Origin: Bosea sp. 29B
Lineage (GTDB): Bacteria > Pseudomonadota > Alphaproteobacteria > Rhizobiales > Beijerinckiaceae
Length of the DNA stretch: 64,000 nt
Direction of reading: 5' to 3'
Assembly: GCF_902506165.1 (NCBI RefSeq)
Contig: NZ_LR733817.1
Coordinates: 186,001-250,000 of the forward strand
Part shown: positions 57,205-64,000 of the stretch, piece after piece
Layout: the number at the start of each line of letters is the position of its first letter
Numbering within the stretch: the stretch's first letter is position 1
The notes under the pieces: generated by a model
What the model saw: only the letters and a program-made list of their open reading frames with translations
Database searches by the model: none
Told to the model about the DNA's origin: nothing
Made by a program: the position numbers and the translations under genes

Positions 57205-57597
57205 TCAATGCCGCTGGGCGATCTGGATCAGGTTGCCGCAGGTGTCGTCGAAGACTGCTGTCGTGACCAGGCCGAGATTTACCGGCGGCTGGGTGAAGGC
57301 GACGCCCAGACCCGCAAGCCTCCTATGCTCGGCATGGACATCCTCGACCCCGAACGAGGTCGCCGGGATTCCGTCGGCGACGAGCGCGGTCTTCCAGGGC
57401 TTCGCCGCCGGATGTTCGTCGGGCTCGAGCAGCAGCTCGACGCCGTCGGGATCGCCTGATGAGGTCAGGGTCAGCCAGCGATGATGGCCCATCGGGATGT
57501 CGTCCTTCGGCTCGAAGCCGAGAATGTCGCGGTAGAAGCGCAGCGCCTTCTCCTGGTCATCGACCAGCAGGCTCGTCACGACGATCTTGATCGGCAT
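57205..57597 (-). CDS. VOC/glyoxalase family protein
   Basis: The 130-residue protein has the paired beta-alpha-beta-beta-beta motifs of the vicinal oxygen chelate fold: VVTSLLVDDQEKALRFYRDILGFE, HHRWLTLTSSGDPDGVELLL, and DVHAEHRRLAGLGVAFTQPP, TAVFDDTCGNLIQI. One metal ligand His and a C-terminal Asp/Glu-like position are present. It may be a resistance or glyoxalase-like enzyme. It overlaps the ArsR gene by 41 bases in the same strand, and both likely share the operator at 57929-57952. Confidence 0.85.
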   Translation of the reverse strand: MPIKIVVTSLLVDDQEKALRFYRDILGFEPKDDIPMGHHRWLTLTSSGDPDGVELLLEPDEHPAAKPWKTALVADGIPATSFGVEDVHAEHRRLAGLGVAFTQPPVNLGLVTTAVFDDTCGNLIQIAQRH

Positions 57598-57901
57598 CGC
57601 TCGTCTCCTTCTCCGGCGGCTCGGCCAGCGGCCGCATCCACACATCCCACATCTGCCGCAGCGGCGAGCGTTCGAGGAAATGGTGCTTGCTGCGCCAGCG
57701 CCATTCCGTACGGAGAAGGCCCGCCTCCTCCAGCACCTGCAGGTGTTTCGACAGGGCCTGCCGGGACAGGCTCGCCCCGTGCCAGCTGATCAGGCGCACA
57801 TGCAATTCGAACAGCGTCTGGCCGTCCCGCTCCGCCAGCTCGTCCAGCATGCGCCGGCGGGTCGGATCGGCCAGCGCCCGGAAAAGGCGGTCGAAATCCA
57901 T
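57557..57901 (-). CDS. ArsR/SmtB-type HTH repressor
   Basis: The 114-residue winged-helix protein has FRALADPTRRRMLDELAERDG, the ArsR family opening, and SRQALSKHLQVLEEAGLLRT, the recognition helix region. No metal-site Cys pair is visible (no CxC near alpha-3), so it is probably a non-metal ArsR that controls a VOC partner, a common pairing. Its start lies 27 bases from a perfect inverted repeat. The VOC gene begins inside its 3' end, so both are translated from one transcript. Confidence 0.9.
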   Translation of the reverse strand: MDFDRLFRALADPTRRRMLDELAERDGQTLFELHVRLISWHGASLSRQALSKHLQVLEEAGLLRTEWRWRSKHHFLERSPLRQMWDVWMRPLAEPPEKETSDADQDRRDEPAGR

Positions 57902-57928
57902 GGGCGGTTGTTAGCACGAGGGTAGATA

Positions 57929-57952
57929 TCATGCAATCAAATGATTGCATGA
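57929..57952. promoter_or_regulatory. Operator for the ArsR-VOC pair
   Basis: TCATGCAATCA (57929-57939) and TGATTGCATGA (57942-57952) form a perfect 11-bp inverted repeat with an AA centre. It is 27 bases upstream of the ArsR start. The clean symmetry and placement make it the likely autorepression site. Confidence 0.75.
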
Positions 57953-58081
57953 TTAGATCGCCACAGGCTGCGCCTGCTCGTCTGGAAAACCTATGCGCGC
58001 AAGCCCCGCGAAAAGCTGCGAAGCGCCATGCCTTTGCGATGGGTGCGCGCTCTCGTGTCCGTGCTAGCATGCTGGCTGGTA

Positions 58082-58094
58082 TGGTAGTATACCA
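58082..58094. promoter_or_regulatory. GntR/HutC-type operator upstream of nagB
   Basis: TGGTA (58082-58086) and TACCA (58090-58094) flank GTA, close to the TGGT-n-TA-n-ACCA sites of HutC-type GntR regulators such as NagR. It lies 38 bases before the nagB start. No GntR gene is in the window, so the regulator is unknown. Confidence 0.55.
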
Positions 58095-58132
58095 CACGAA
58101 AAATACCGCACGCTTGGCGGACAGGGAGCAGC

Positions 58133-58876
58133 ATGATCGATATCCGCGTCACCCCCGACAAGAACGAGCTCGGCCGGCAGGCCGCTGCATTCGGCGCCAA
58201 GGCGATCCGCGCGGCGATTGCCCGCCATGGCGAGGCGACGATCATCGTCGCCACCGGTGCGAGCCAGTTCGAGATGCTGCAGAACCTCGTCGTTGCCGAG
58301 GGCATCGACTGGTCGAAAGTCACCGCTTTCCATCTCGACGAATATGTCGGCCTGCCCGAGAGCCACCCGGCGAGCTTCCGCGGCTATCTCAGGGAGCGTT
58401 TCCTTGCCCCGCTCGCGGTCAAGCCGGCCTTCAATTTCGTCAATGGCGAGGGCGATCCTGCCGCCGAGACGAAGCGCCTCAACGCGCTGATCGCCGGCCG
58501 CCGCATCGATCTCTGCTTCGCCGGCTTCGGCGAGAACTGCCACCTCGCCTTCAACGATCCGCCGGCCGATTTCGAGACCGAAGAGCCTTATATCGTCGTC
58601 ACGCTCGACGAGGCCTGCCGCAACCAGCAATTCGGCGAGGGCTGGTTCGAGACCTTTGAAGCGGTGCCGGAACAGGCGATCTCGATGAGCATCCGCCAGA
58701 TCCTGAAGAGCGAGTTCATCGTCCTCTCGGTGCCGGACGCCCGCAAGGCGCAGGCGGTGAAGGACGCACTCGAAGGCGAGGTCACGCCGCTGCACCCGGC
58801 CTCGATCCTGCAGCGCCACCCGAACACGGTGCTGTTCCTCGATCCGCCGGCGGCATCGCTGCTGAAGCAGGGCTGA
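58133..58876 (+). CDS. nagB: Glucosamine-6-phosphate deaminase-like protein with altered catalytic residues
   Basis: The 247-residue NagB-fold protein has the substrate-loop [18 protein letters not shown] and the lid. The active-site region reads [12 protein letters not shown]. In E. coli NagB the aligned residues are Asp141, His143 and Glu148; here they read Asn, His and Asp. The His is kept but two of three residues differ, so activity on GlcN-6-P is uncertain. The N-acetylglucosamine context (nagA next) supports an amino-sugar role. GGGAGC precedes the ATG. The gene is controlled by a GntR-type site. Confidence 0.82.
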   Translation: MIDIRVTPDKNELGRQAAAFGAKAIRAAIARHGEATIIVATGASQFEMLQNLVVAEGIDWSKVTAFHLDEYVGLPESHPASFRGYLRERFLAPLAVKPAFNFVNGEGDPAAETKRLNALIAGRRIDLCFAGFGENCHLAFNDPPADFETEEPYIVVTLDEACRNQQFGEGWFETFEAVPEQAISMSIRQILKSEFIVLSVPDARKAQAVKDALEGEVTPLHPASILQRHPNTVLFLDPPAASLLKQG

Positions 58877-58882
58877 GCGGCG

Positions 58883-59905
58883 ATGCCCGTCTCGCCCGGC
58901 CTGGTCGACCTCCAGATCAACGGCTTCGCCGGCGTCGACTTCAACGACCCGGCGATCACCCCGGCCGATCTCGACCGGGCGCTGGAGGCGATGCTCGCGA
59001 CCGGCGTCACGCATTGCCTGCCGACGATCATCACCGCCCATCCGCACGAGCTGGTCGAGCGCTTCCGGGCATTGGACAAAGCCGCCGCCGGCAGCAGGCT
59101 CGGGCCATTGATGTGCCCGGGCTACCATCTCGAAGGGCCGTTCCTGAACCCGGCGCCGGGCTATCATGGCTGCCATCCGCCGCAGGCGATGACGGCGGCA
59201 AGGCCGGAGCTGATCGCCGAGATCGAGCGCGGCCTGACGCGGCCGATCCTGATGGTGACGCTCGCCGCCGAGAGCGAAGGTGCGGTCGCGCTGACGAAGA
59301 GCCTGGCCGATGCCGGCAAGATCGTCGCGATCGGTCACTCGGCCGCCGATTTCGAACAGGTTTCTGCCGCTGCCGATGCCGGACTCTCGCTCTCGACCCA
59401 TCTCGGCAATGGCGTGCCGCAGACGCTGCACAAGCTCGCCAACCCGATCTTCGCCCAGCTCGCCGAGGACCGGCTGATGGCCGGCTTTATCGCGGATGGA
59501 ATCCATATCCATCCCAGGGCGCTTGCCGCGCTGATCCGGGCCAAGGGCTTCGAACGCTCGATCCTGGTCACCGATGCGGTGGTCGCCGCCGCGGCGCCGG
59601 TCGGCCGCTACCATTTCGCCGGCATGGCCGTCGATCGCATGCCAGATGGCTCGGTGCGGCAGGAGGCTGGCCTGCTCGCCGGCTCGGCGCTGTGTCTGGA
59701 TGAAGCTGTCCGCAATGTCGTCGCCTGGGGCATCGCGACACCCGCACAGGCTTTCGCCATGGCCTCCGACCATGCGCTCGCCGCGATCCGGCCGGCGCTC
59801 AAGGCACATGGCATCGTGCTTGCCGAGGGTGAGATCGAATGGTCGGATGATCTCTTCGTCCGGCGCGTCCGCCTCGCCGATCAGGAACGCCGCTACGACG
59901 CATGA
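58883..59905 (+). CDS. nagA: N-acetylglucosamine-6-phosphate deacetylase, short form
   Basis: The 340-residue amidohydrolase keeps the metal and catalytic residues: HLEGPFLNP (Glu), GHSAADFEQ and THLGNG (His), and VTDAV (Asp). The N-terminal 40 or so residues of the usual 380 are missing; the protein starts directly at SPGLVDLQINGFAGVDFND. There is no room for them, because nagB ends six bases upstream. Members of this short type exist. It forms an operon with nagB and the solute-binding protein gene. Confidence 0.85.
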   Translation: MPVSPGLVDLQINGFAGVDFNDPAITPADLDRALEAMLATGVTHCLPTIITAHPHELVERFRALDKAAAGSRLGPLMCPGYHLEGPFLNPAPGYHGCHPPQAMTAARPELIAEIERGLTRPILMVTLAAESEGAVALTKSLADAGKIVAIGHSAADFEQVSAAADAGLSLSTHLGNGVPQTLHKLANPIFAQLAEDRLMAGFIADGIHIHPRALAALIRAKGFERSILVTDAVVAAAAPVGRYHFAGMAVDRMPDGSVRQEAGLLAGSALCLDEAVRNVVAWGIATPAQAFAMASDHALAAIRPALKAHGIVLAEGEIEWSDDLFVRRVRLADQERRYDA

Positions 59906-59942
59906 GCGCCACCAAACGGCGCAACAACAAGAGGGGAAGGCA

Positions 59943-61133
59943 ATGACCAAGCATCTCAAGGGCATCGACCGCCGCACCGTGCTCGGCGGCCTGGGCGCGC
60001 TCGCGGCCGGCGGGCCGGCGCTCGCCGCCTCGCCGCCGCTGCCGACCAGCCCGGTCGTGATCAGCGTCATGGACGTCGGCGGCGCGCTGGCGCTGATGCA
60101 GAAGGCTTTCGAGGACTATCGCACTGCCAATCCCAAGCTGGTCTCGCGCATCGCCTTCGTGAAGGCCCCTGCCCCCGAACTCGCCAGCAAGCTCAAGGCG
60201 CAGCAGGATGCCGGCAAGGTCGACCTCGACCTGATCCTGACCGGCAGCGACGGCCTTGCCGCCGGCCTCGAGCAGAAGCTCTGGCAGAAGATCCTGCCCG
60301 ACTTCGCCGACAAATTCCCGAACATCGAGGCCAATTACGAGCCGGCCGCGCTCAACCTGCACAAGGCGCAGGGCGACGGCTTCGGAGTCGTCGTCAACTA
60401 CTACCCCTCCGGCCCGCTGCTCGAATACATGCCGGACCGGGTCAAGAATGTCCCGACCACGGCCGAGGAATTGCTCGCCTGGGCCAAGGCCAATCCGAAC
60501 AAGTTCATGTATGCGCGCCCGACCAATTCCGGCCCGGGCCGCACCTTCATGATGGGCCTGCCCTATCTCCTCGGCGACAAGGACCCGCAGGACCCGGTCG
60601 GCGGCTGGGACAAGACCTGGGCCTATCTGCAGGAGCTCGGCCAGCACATCGAGTACTATCCGGCCGGCACCGGCGCGACGATGAAGGAGTTCGGCGACGG
60701 TTCGCGCGACATCATCATCTCGACCACCGGCTGGGACATCAACCCGCGCGCGCTCGGCATCGTCCCGAAGGAAGCCAAGATCCAGACGCTGAAGGGCTTC
60801 CACTGGGTCTCCGACGCCTTCTTCATGTGCGTGCCCAAGGGCTTGCCCAATGACCGGCTCGCCGTCGTCCTCGACATCATGGCGCATGTGCTGACGCCGA
60901 AGATGCAGGCCTATTCCTATGACGAAGGCTATCTCTATCCCGGCCCGGCGGTGAAGAACGTGCCGCTCTCGCTGGCGCCGGAATCGAGCCAGAAGGTCAT
61001 CGCCGAGTTCGGCCGGCCGGAATATGCCGACCTCATCGCCAACAACCCGATCGAACTGCCCCTGAAGCCCGACAAGATGGTCGTGGCGTTCCGGAAGTGG
61101 GACGAGCTGGTGGGTGCGAAGCGGGCGAAGTGA
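59943..61133 (+). CDS. Extracellular solute-binding protein of an ABC sugar transporter, orphan
   Basis: The 396-residue periplasmic protein has a twin-arginine-like signal (DRRTVLGGLGALAAGGPALAAS). The type 1 solute-binding fold follows: VVISVMDVGGALALMQKAFEDYRTANP, DLDLILTGSDGLAAGLEQKLW, NYYPSGPLLEYMPDRV, and STTGWDINPRALGIVPKEA. The AGAGGGGAAGG before the ATG is a strong ribosome site. No permease or ATPase gene is adjacent; downstream is an ankyrin gene. The sugar, perhaps an amino sugar by context, is not known. Confidence 0.87.
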   Translation: MTKHLKGIDRRTVLGGLGALAAGGPALAASPPLPTSPVVISVMDVGGALALMQKAFEDYRTANPKLVSRIAFVKAPAPELASKLKAQQDAGKVDLDLILTGSDGLAAGLEQKLWQKILPDFADKFPNIEANYEPAALNLHKAQGDGFGVVVNYYPSGPLLEYMPDRVKNVPTTAEELLAWAKANPNKFMYARPTNSGPGRTFMMGLPYLLGDKDPQDPVGGWDKTWAYLQELGQHIEYYPAGTGATMKEFGDGSRDIIISTTGWDINPRALGIVPKEAKIQTLKGFHWVSDAFFMCVPKGLPNDRLAVVLDIMAHVLTPKMQAYSYDEGYLYPGPAVKNVPLSLAPESSQKVIAEFGRPEYADLIANNPIELPLKPDKMVVAFRKWDELVGAKRAK

Positions 61134-61144
61134 GTCCAGGCGTC

Positions 61145-61178
61145 ATTCTCGGGCGGCGCATCGCGCCGACCCGGGAAT
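61145..61178. repeat. Palindromic repeat, family B
   Basis: ATTCTCGGG (61145-61153) pairs with CCCGGGAAT (61170-61178), one mismatch, with inner GGCGC/GCGCC arms. It follows the solute-binding gene stop by 11 bases. Confidence 0.6.
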
Positions 61179-61220
61179 CTCTGGACGAGAAGGTGCCAGT
61201 GGAGACACCTTCGGCCTGAG

Positions 61221-61243
61221 ATGCTCGGGTCGAGCCCGAGCAT
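61221..61243. repeat. Palindromic repeat, family A
   Basis: ATGCTCGGG (61221-61229) pairs with CCCGAGCAT (61235-61243) around a 5-base loop. It has the same core as the copies at 4362, 6352 and 37896. The gap 61134-61431 holds this, the family B copy, and otherwise nothing I recognise. Confidence 0.65.
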
Positions 61244-61431
61244 GACGGCAGATGGCTGGCGCGCATTGACTTCGCCGTTGCCATGCGCTTTTCATCAGCG
61301 CAGAGCGCATGGGGCGCCACCAGTCCGCGGCAAGGGAGCCTGCTCCCACCCATATTCAAGCGACGACATTGCATCATCGCTTTCTTCCGGCCTGTCGAGC
61401 GGACATCAGGCTTTCCTCGGAAGGAAGACCC

Positions 61432-63186
61432 ATGTCTGACGCGACCCGCGAACTCACGTCCCGCTCGACCCTCGAAACGATCCGCCGCCAGGCCAAGCGC
61501 TGGCTGAAGGAGATCGAGGCCGGCGATACAGAGACCATTGCCCGCTTCCGCAAGCTGATCCCCAACCATGCCGGCGCGCCGAAGCTGCGCGAGGTGCAGC
61601 ATGCCCTCGCCCGCGATTACGGTCTCCCGAACTGGGCGGCGCTGAAGCAGGAGCTGATCGCGCGCGAGGCGGCGGCGCGCGGCCATGCCACGCTCGTCGC
61701 GCTGTTCCTGGAAAAGTCGGCGCTGCGCTATGGCGTCAGGCCGGGAACGCAAAGCTGGGGCGAGTACGAGGCCGACCGGCCAGCGCGCGGCGCGCTGGCG
61801 CAGCGCCTGCTCGAACGCCATCCGGACATCGCCCGTGACAGCATCCACACGGCCGTTGCCGCGCATGATCTCGATGCTGTCAGCGCCCTCCTGCGCAAGG
61901 ATGCCGCGCTCTCAAACAAGCCGAGCGAATTCGATGGCTGGACGCCGCTCGTCCGCCTCGCCTTCACCCGGCTGCCGAACGAAGCCCTGTCACGCAACGC
62001 TGTCGCGATCGCGCAGCTCCTGCTCGACCATGGCGCCGACCCAAATGCCCTGTTCAGCGACGGCAGCAACCATTTCACCCCGCTGACCGGCGTCATCGGC
62101 GGCGGCGAGGGCAACCAGCCCCCGCACCCGCGGGCAGAGGCGCTGGCGCGGCTCCTGATCGCCCGCGGCGCCGATCCGCTCAATGGTCAGGCGCTTTACA
62201 ACTCCTCGCTCGGCGCCGACGACGTCACCTGGCTCGACCTGCTCTGGAACGAGACGGAGAAGCGCGGTGAGATCGGGCGCTGGCGCGAGCCGGTGAGGGA
62301 GCTGCCGGCGCCGCCGCTCGACTACCTCCTCGGCAACGCCGTGCCGCGCCAGCCAAAGCGCGCCGCCTGGCTTCTCGCCCATGGCGCCGATGCCCACGCG
62401 CTCAACGCCTATTCGCAGCAAAGCCTGGTCAAGCAAGCCATGCTCGACGGCCGCAGCGATCTCGTGCGCCTGCTCGTCGACAATGGCGCCAGCCCGGTCG
62501 AGCTCCATGGGCAGGAGGCCTTCACCGCAGCGGTAGCTCGTGGCGACGAGATACAGGCGCGCCAACTGCTCGCCGGCAATCCTGAGTTCCTGCTCAGCCC
62601 TGCGCCCCTGTTCGTCGCAATCCGGCAGGGCAAGCCAGAGATCGCGGCGCTGGCGCTCCGCTTAGGCGTCTCGCCGGATGCACAGACACGCGACGGCGTC
62701 CGCGCTTTGCACGAGGCGGCAGGGAGCGATGCGATCGAGATCGTTGCACTCCTGGTCGAGGCGAGCGCGCAGATCGATCCGATCGAGCGCCGCTATCGCT
62801 CGACCCCGCTCGGCTGGGCGCGGCATCAGGGCGCCAGTGCCGCGCAGATCTATCTGGCCTCGCGCAGCAGCGACATCCAGGCTCTGTGCGAAGCCGCCGA
62901 GATCGAGCGGCTGGAGGCGCTCATCGCTGAGGAGCCGGCGCTGGCCACTGCGCCGGCCCGCTCCGGCGAGGCGCCGCTGTTCTGCCTCCCCGACGACGAC
63001 ATCAGCGCCTGCGATCTCGTCGACTTCCTGCTGGCGGCCGGGGCCGATCCGAAGGTACGCAACGCGGAAGAGCTGACGCCGGCGGAAGTCGCGCGCAAGC
63101 GAGGGCTGCTGGATGCCGCAGCGCTGATCGAAGCCTCCCTTCTCCCCTCGGGGGAGAAGGTGGCAGCGCGAAGCGCTGACGGATGA
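61432..63186 (+). CDS. Ankyrin repeat protein
   Basis: The 584-residue cytosolic protein has an N-terminal helical region (about 1-85, LKREVQHALARDYGLPNWAALKQE-like LREVQHALARDYGLPNWAAL) and 9 or more ankyrin units with the G-A-D-P/N-x-x-N/L turns (LLLDHGADPNALF, LLIARGADPLNGQ, LLVDNGASPVELH, LALRLGVSPDAQT, FLLAAGADPKVRN). Ankyrin solenoids mediate protein binding. The end LLPSGEKVAARSADG comes from a palindromic repeat (63138-63160). AAGGAAG precedes the ATG. A partner or role is not shown by context. Confidence 0.88.
   Translation: MSDATRELTSRSTLETIRRQAKRWLKEIEAGDTETIARFRKLIPNHAGAPKLREVQHALARDYGLPNWAALKQELIAREAAARGHATLVALFLEKSALRYGVRPGTQSWGEYEADRPARGALAQRLLERHPDIARDSIHTAVAAHDLDAVSALLRKDAALSNKPSEFDGWTPLVRLAFTRLPNEALSRNAVAIAQLLLDHGADPNALFSDGSNHFTPLTGVIGGGEGNQPPHPRAEALARLLIARGADPLNGQALYNSSLGADDVTWLDLLWNETEKRGEIGRWREPVRELPAPPLDYLLGNAVPRQPKRAAWLLAHGADAHALNAYSQQSLVKQAMLDGRSDLVRLLVDNGASPVELHGQEAFTAAVARGDEIQARQLLAGNPEFLLSPAPLFVAIRQGKPEIAALALRLGVSPDAQTRDGVRALHEAAGSDAIEIVALLVEASAQIDPIERRYRSTPLGWARHQGASAAQIYLASRSSDIQALCEAAEIERLEALIAEEPALATAPARSGEAPLFCLPDDDISACDLVDFLLAAGADPKVRNAEELTPAEVARKRGLLDAAALIEASLLPSGEKVAARSADG
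63138..63160. repeat. Perfect 10-bp hairpin inside the ankyrin 3' end
   Basis: CCTTCTCCCC (63138-63147) pairs with GGGGAGAAGG (63151-63160) around TCG. A near-identical hairpin lies at 63253-63275, in the gap before the ABC gene. This style (ccttctcccc...ggggagaagg) recurs between genes in many rhizobial genomes. It supplies the ankyrin C-terminal codons. Confidence 0.65.
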
Positions 63187-63252
63187 GGGAAGGGCTGCGC
63201 AAGCGGCCCTTTTTCGTCTCACCCGGTCGAACCGCCCTCATCCCCTGCCGGA

Positions 63253-63275
63253 CCTTCTCCCCCGAGGGGAGGAGG
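63253..63275. repeat. Second copy of the CCTTCTCCCC hairpin
   Basis: CCTTCTCCCC (63253-63262) pairs with GGGGAGGAGG (63266-63275) with one mismatch. It lies 22 bases from the stop of the convergent ABC gene. The two copies frame the ankyrin-ABC junction. Confidence 0.6.
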
Positions 63276-63296
63276 AGGCTCCAGGGAAAAGGAAGC

Positions 63297-64000
63297 TTAG
63301 GCCGCCTCCAGCCCGAACTGGAGCGCCGCAAGCCGCGCGTAGAGCCCGCCCTTGGCGACGAGGGCGGCGTGGGTGCCTTCCTCGACCACCCGCCCGTCCT
63401 CCATCACCAGGATACGGTCGGCGGAGAGGATCGTCGCAAGGCGGTGCGCGACGACCAAAGTGGTCCGCCCCTGCATCAGCCGGTCGAGCGCATCCTGCAC
63501 GGCGCGTTCGCTTTCCGAATCGAGCGCCGAGGTCGCCTCGTCCAGCAACAGGATGGGGGCATCCTTCAGCACGGCGCGCGCGATGGCGAGGCGCTGGCGC
63601 TGTCCGCCCGACAAGGTGACACCGCGCTCGCCGATGATGGTGTCGTAACCCTCGGGCAAGGCCCGGATGAAGCCGTCGGCGGCGGCGAGCTGAGCGGCGT
63701 CCTCGATCTCAGCCCGGCTCGCTCCAGGACGGCCATAGGCGATGTTGTCGGCCACCGAGACGCCGAACACGGTCGGCTCCTGCGGCACCAGCGCAAAGCG
63801 GCTGCGCCACTCGGTCGGATCGGCCTCGGGCCCCGCGACGCCGTCGACGACGACGCGACCGGCGAAGGGGTCGTAGAAGCGCAGCGCCAGTTGCAGCACC
63901 GTGCTCTTGCCGGCGCCGGAAGGCCCGACCAGCGCGACCCGCTCGCCTGGCTTGATCGAAAGGTCGAGATCGGCCAGCGCGAGATTGCTGCGGCCGGGAT
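63297..64000 (-). CDS. ABC transporter, fused ATPase domain, partial (N-terminus beyond window)
   Basis: The 234 residues visible are the C-terminal nucleotide-binding domain of a half-transporter of the MsbA/lipid or drug exporter type. Walker A reads GPSGAGKST (near 63910), then Q-loop [23 protein letters not shown] signature [14 protein letters not shown], Walker [13 protein letters not shown], and H-loop VAHRLAT. The internal ATG at 63899 is not the true start; the frame continues past the window. The permease part and hence the substrate lie outside. Confidence 0.92.
   Translation of the reverse strand, partial: PGRSNLALADLDLSIKPGERVALVGPSGAGKSTVLQLALRFYDPFAGRVVVDGVAGPEADPTEWRSRFALVPQEPTVFGVSVADNIAYGRPGASRAEIEDAAQLAAADGFIRALPEGYDTIIGERGVTLSGGQRQRLAIARAVLKDAPILLLDEATSALDSESERAVQDALDRLMQGRTTLVVAHRLATILSADRILVMEDGRVVEEGTHAALVAKGGLYARLAALQFGLEAA

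Noticed and set aside
63297..63899. Complete ATPase starting at ATG 63899
   Set aside because: The frame continues upstream through Walker A to the window edge, so the ATG is internal and the gene is partial.

Overview
This 64 kb stretch is a high-GC, gene-dense chromosomal segment of an alphaproteobacterium of the order Hyphomicrobiales (Rhizobiales). The closest impression from gene order and protein style is Bosea or a relative; that placement is inference, since no marker such as 16S is present. Supporting signs are the ruvCAB / ybgC / tolQRAB-pal-cpoB-tilS-ftsH-glmM block, a zapA / 6S RNA / 5-formyl-THF cyclo-ligase block, a tkt-gap-pgk-fba cluster, a CtrA-type TTAA-N7-TTAA box, an Omp25/31-type porin, and dispersed palindromic repeats of rhizobial type.

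Layout. 1-16.7 kb is metabolic and accessory: a cut-off quinone reductase with a divergent LysR regulator, gpmI, an L-2-haloacid dehalogenase and a GST, divergent idonate/gluconate dehydrogenases, a membrane diguanylate cyclase, formate-THF ligase, a secreted intradiol dioxygenase, a secreted haem-motif protein, an ECF42-like sigma factor with its DGPF-type partner, a small iron-permease-family protein, and the frmR-adhC formaldehyde operon with a visible operator. 16.7-38.7 kb is the envelope and DNA-repair block on the minus strand (porin, glmM, ftsH, tilS, cpoB, pal, tolBARQ, ybgC, ruvBA, ruvC). Extra genes have been inserted at several junctions: a membrane protein, a DUF2852 gene, a TetR regulator, a ParDE pair with a DUF3828 gene, a GNAT enzyme and an FAD oxidoreductase. 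TauE and YebC follow. 38.8-47 kb holds a globin-type chemoreceptor that has lost its haem histidine, then fba, pgk, two small genes, gap and tkt. 47.2-57.2 kb on the plus strand holds DUF4164-zapA, a ddl-GNAT pair, the 6S RNA, fcl, ymdB, then benE, a ThiE-like protein, a Sel1-repeat protein, suhB and an unassigned MotA/MotB-like pair. 57.2-64 kb holds an ArsR-VOC pair with a perfect operator, an unusual nagB-nagA-solute-binding-protein operon with a GntR-type operator, an ankyrin protein whose 3' end lies in a repeat, and the end of an ABC exporter.

How parts work together. The Tol-Pal genes build the trans-envelope complex for outer-membrane constriction. FtsH, TilS and GlmM serve protein quality control, tRNA-Ile modification and UDP-GlcNAc synthesis. 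gpmI, fba, pgk, gap and tkt cover lower glycolysis, gluconeogenesis and the pentose or Calvin carbon shuttle. adhC, fhs and fcl connect formaldehyde and formate to folate one-carbon metabolism.

The best candidates for new biology are the MotA/MotB-like pair, the haem-less globin chemoreceptor, the GNAT enzyme coupled into ruvA-ruvB, and the nag-like operon with altered catalytic residues. No prophage, transposase, CRISPR array, tRNA or rRNA was seen. All functional calls come from reading the sequence and were not checked by database search.
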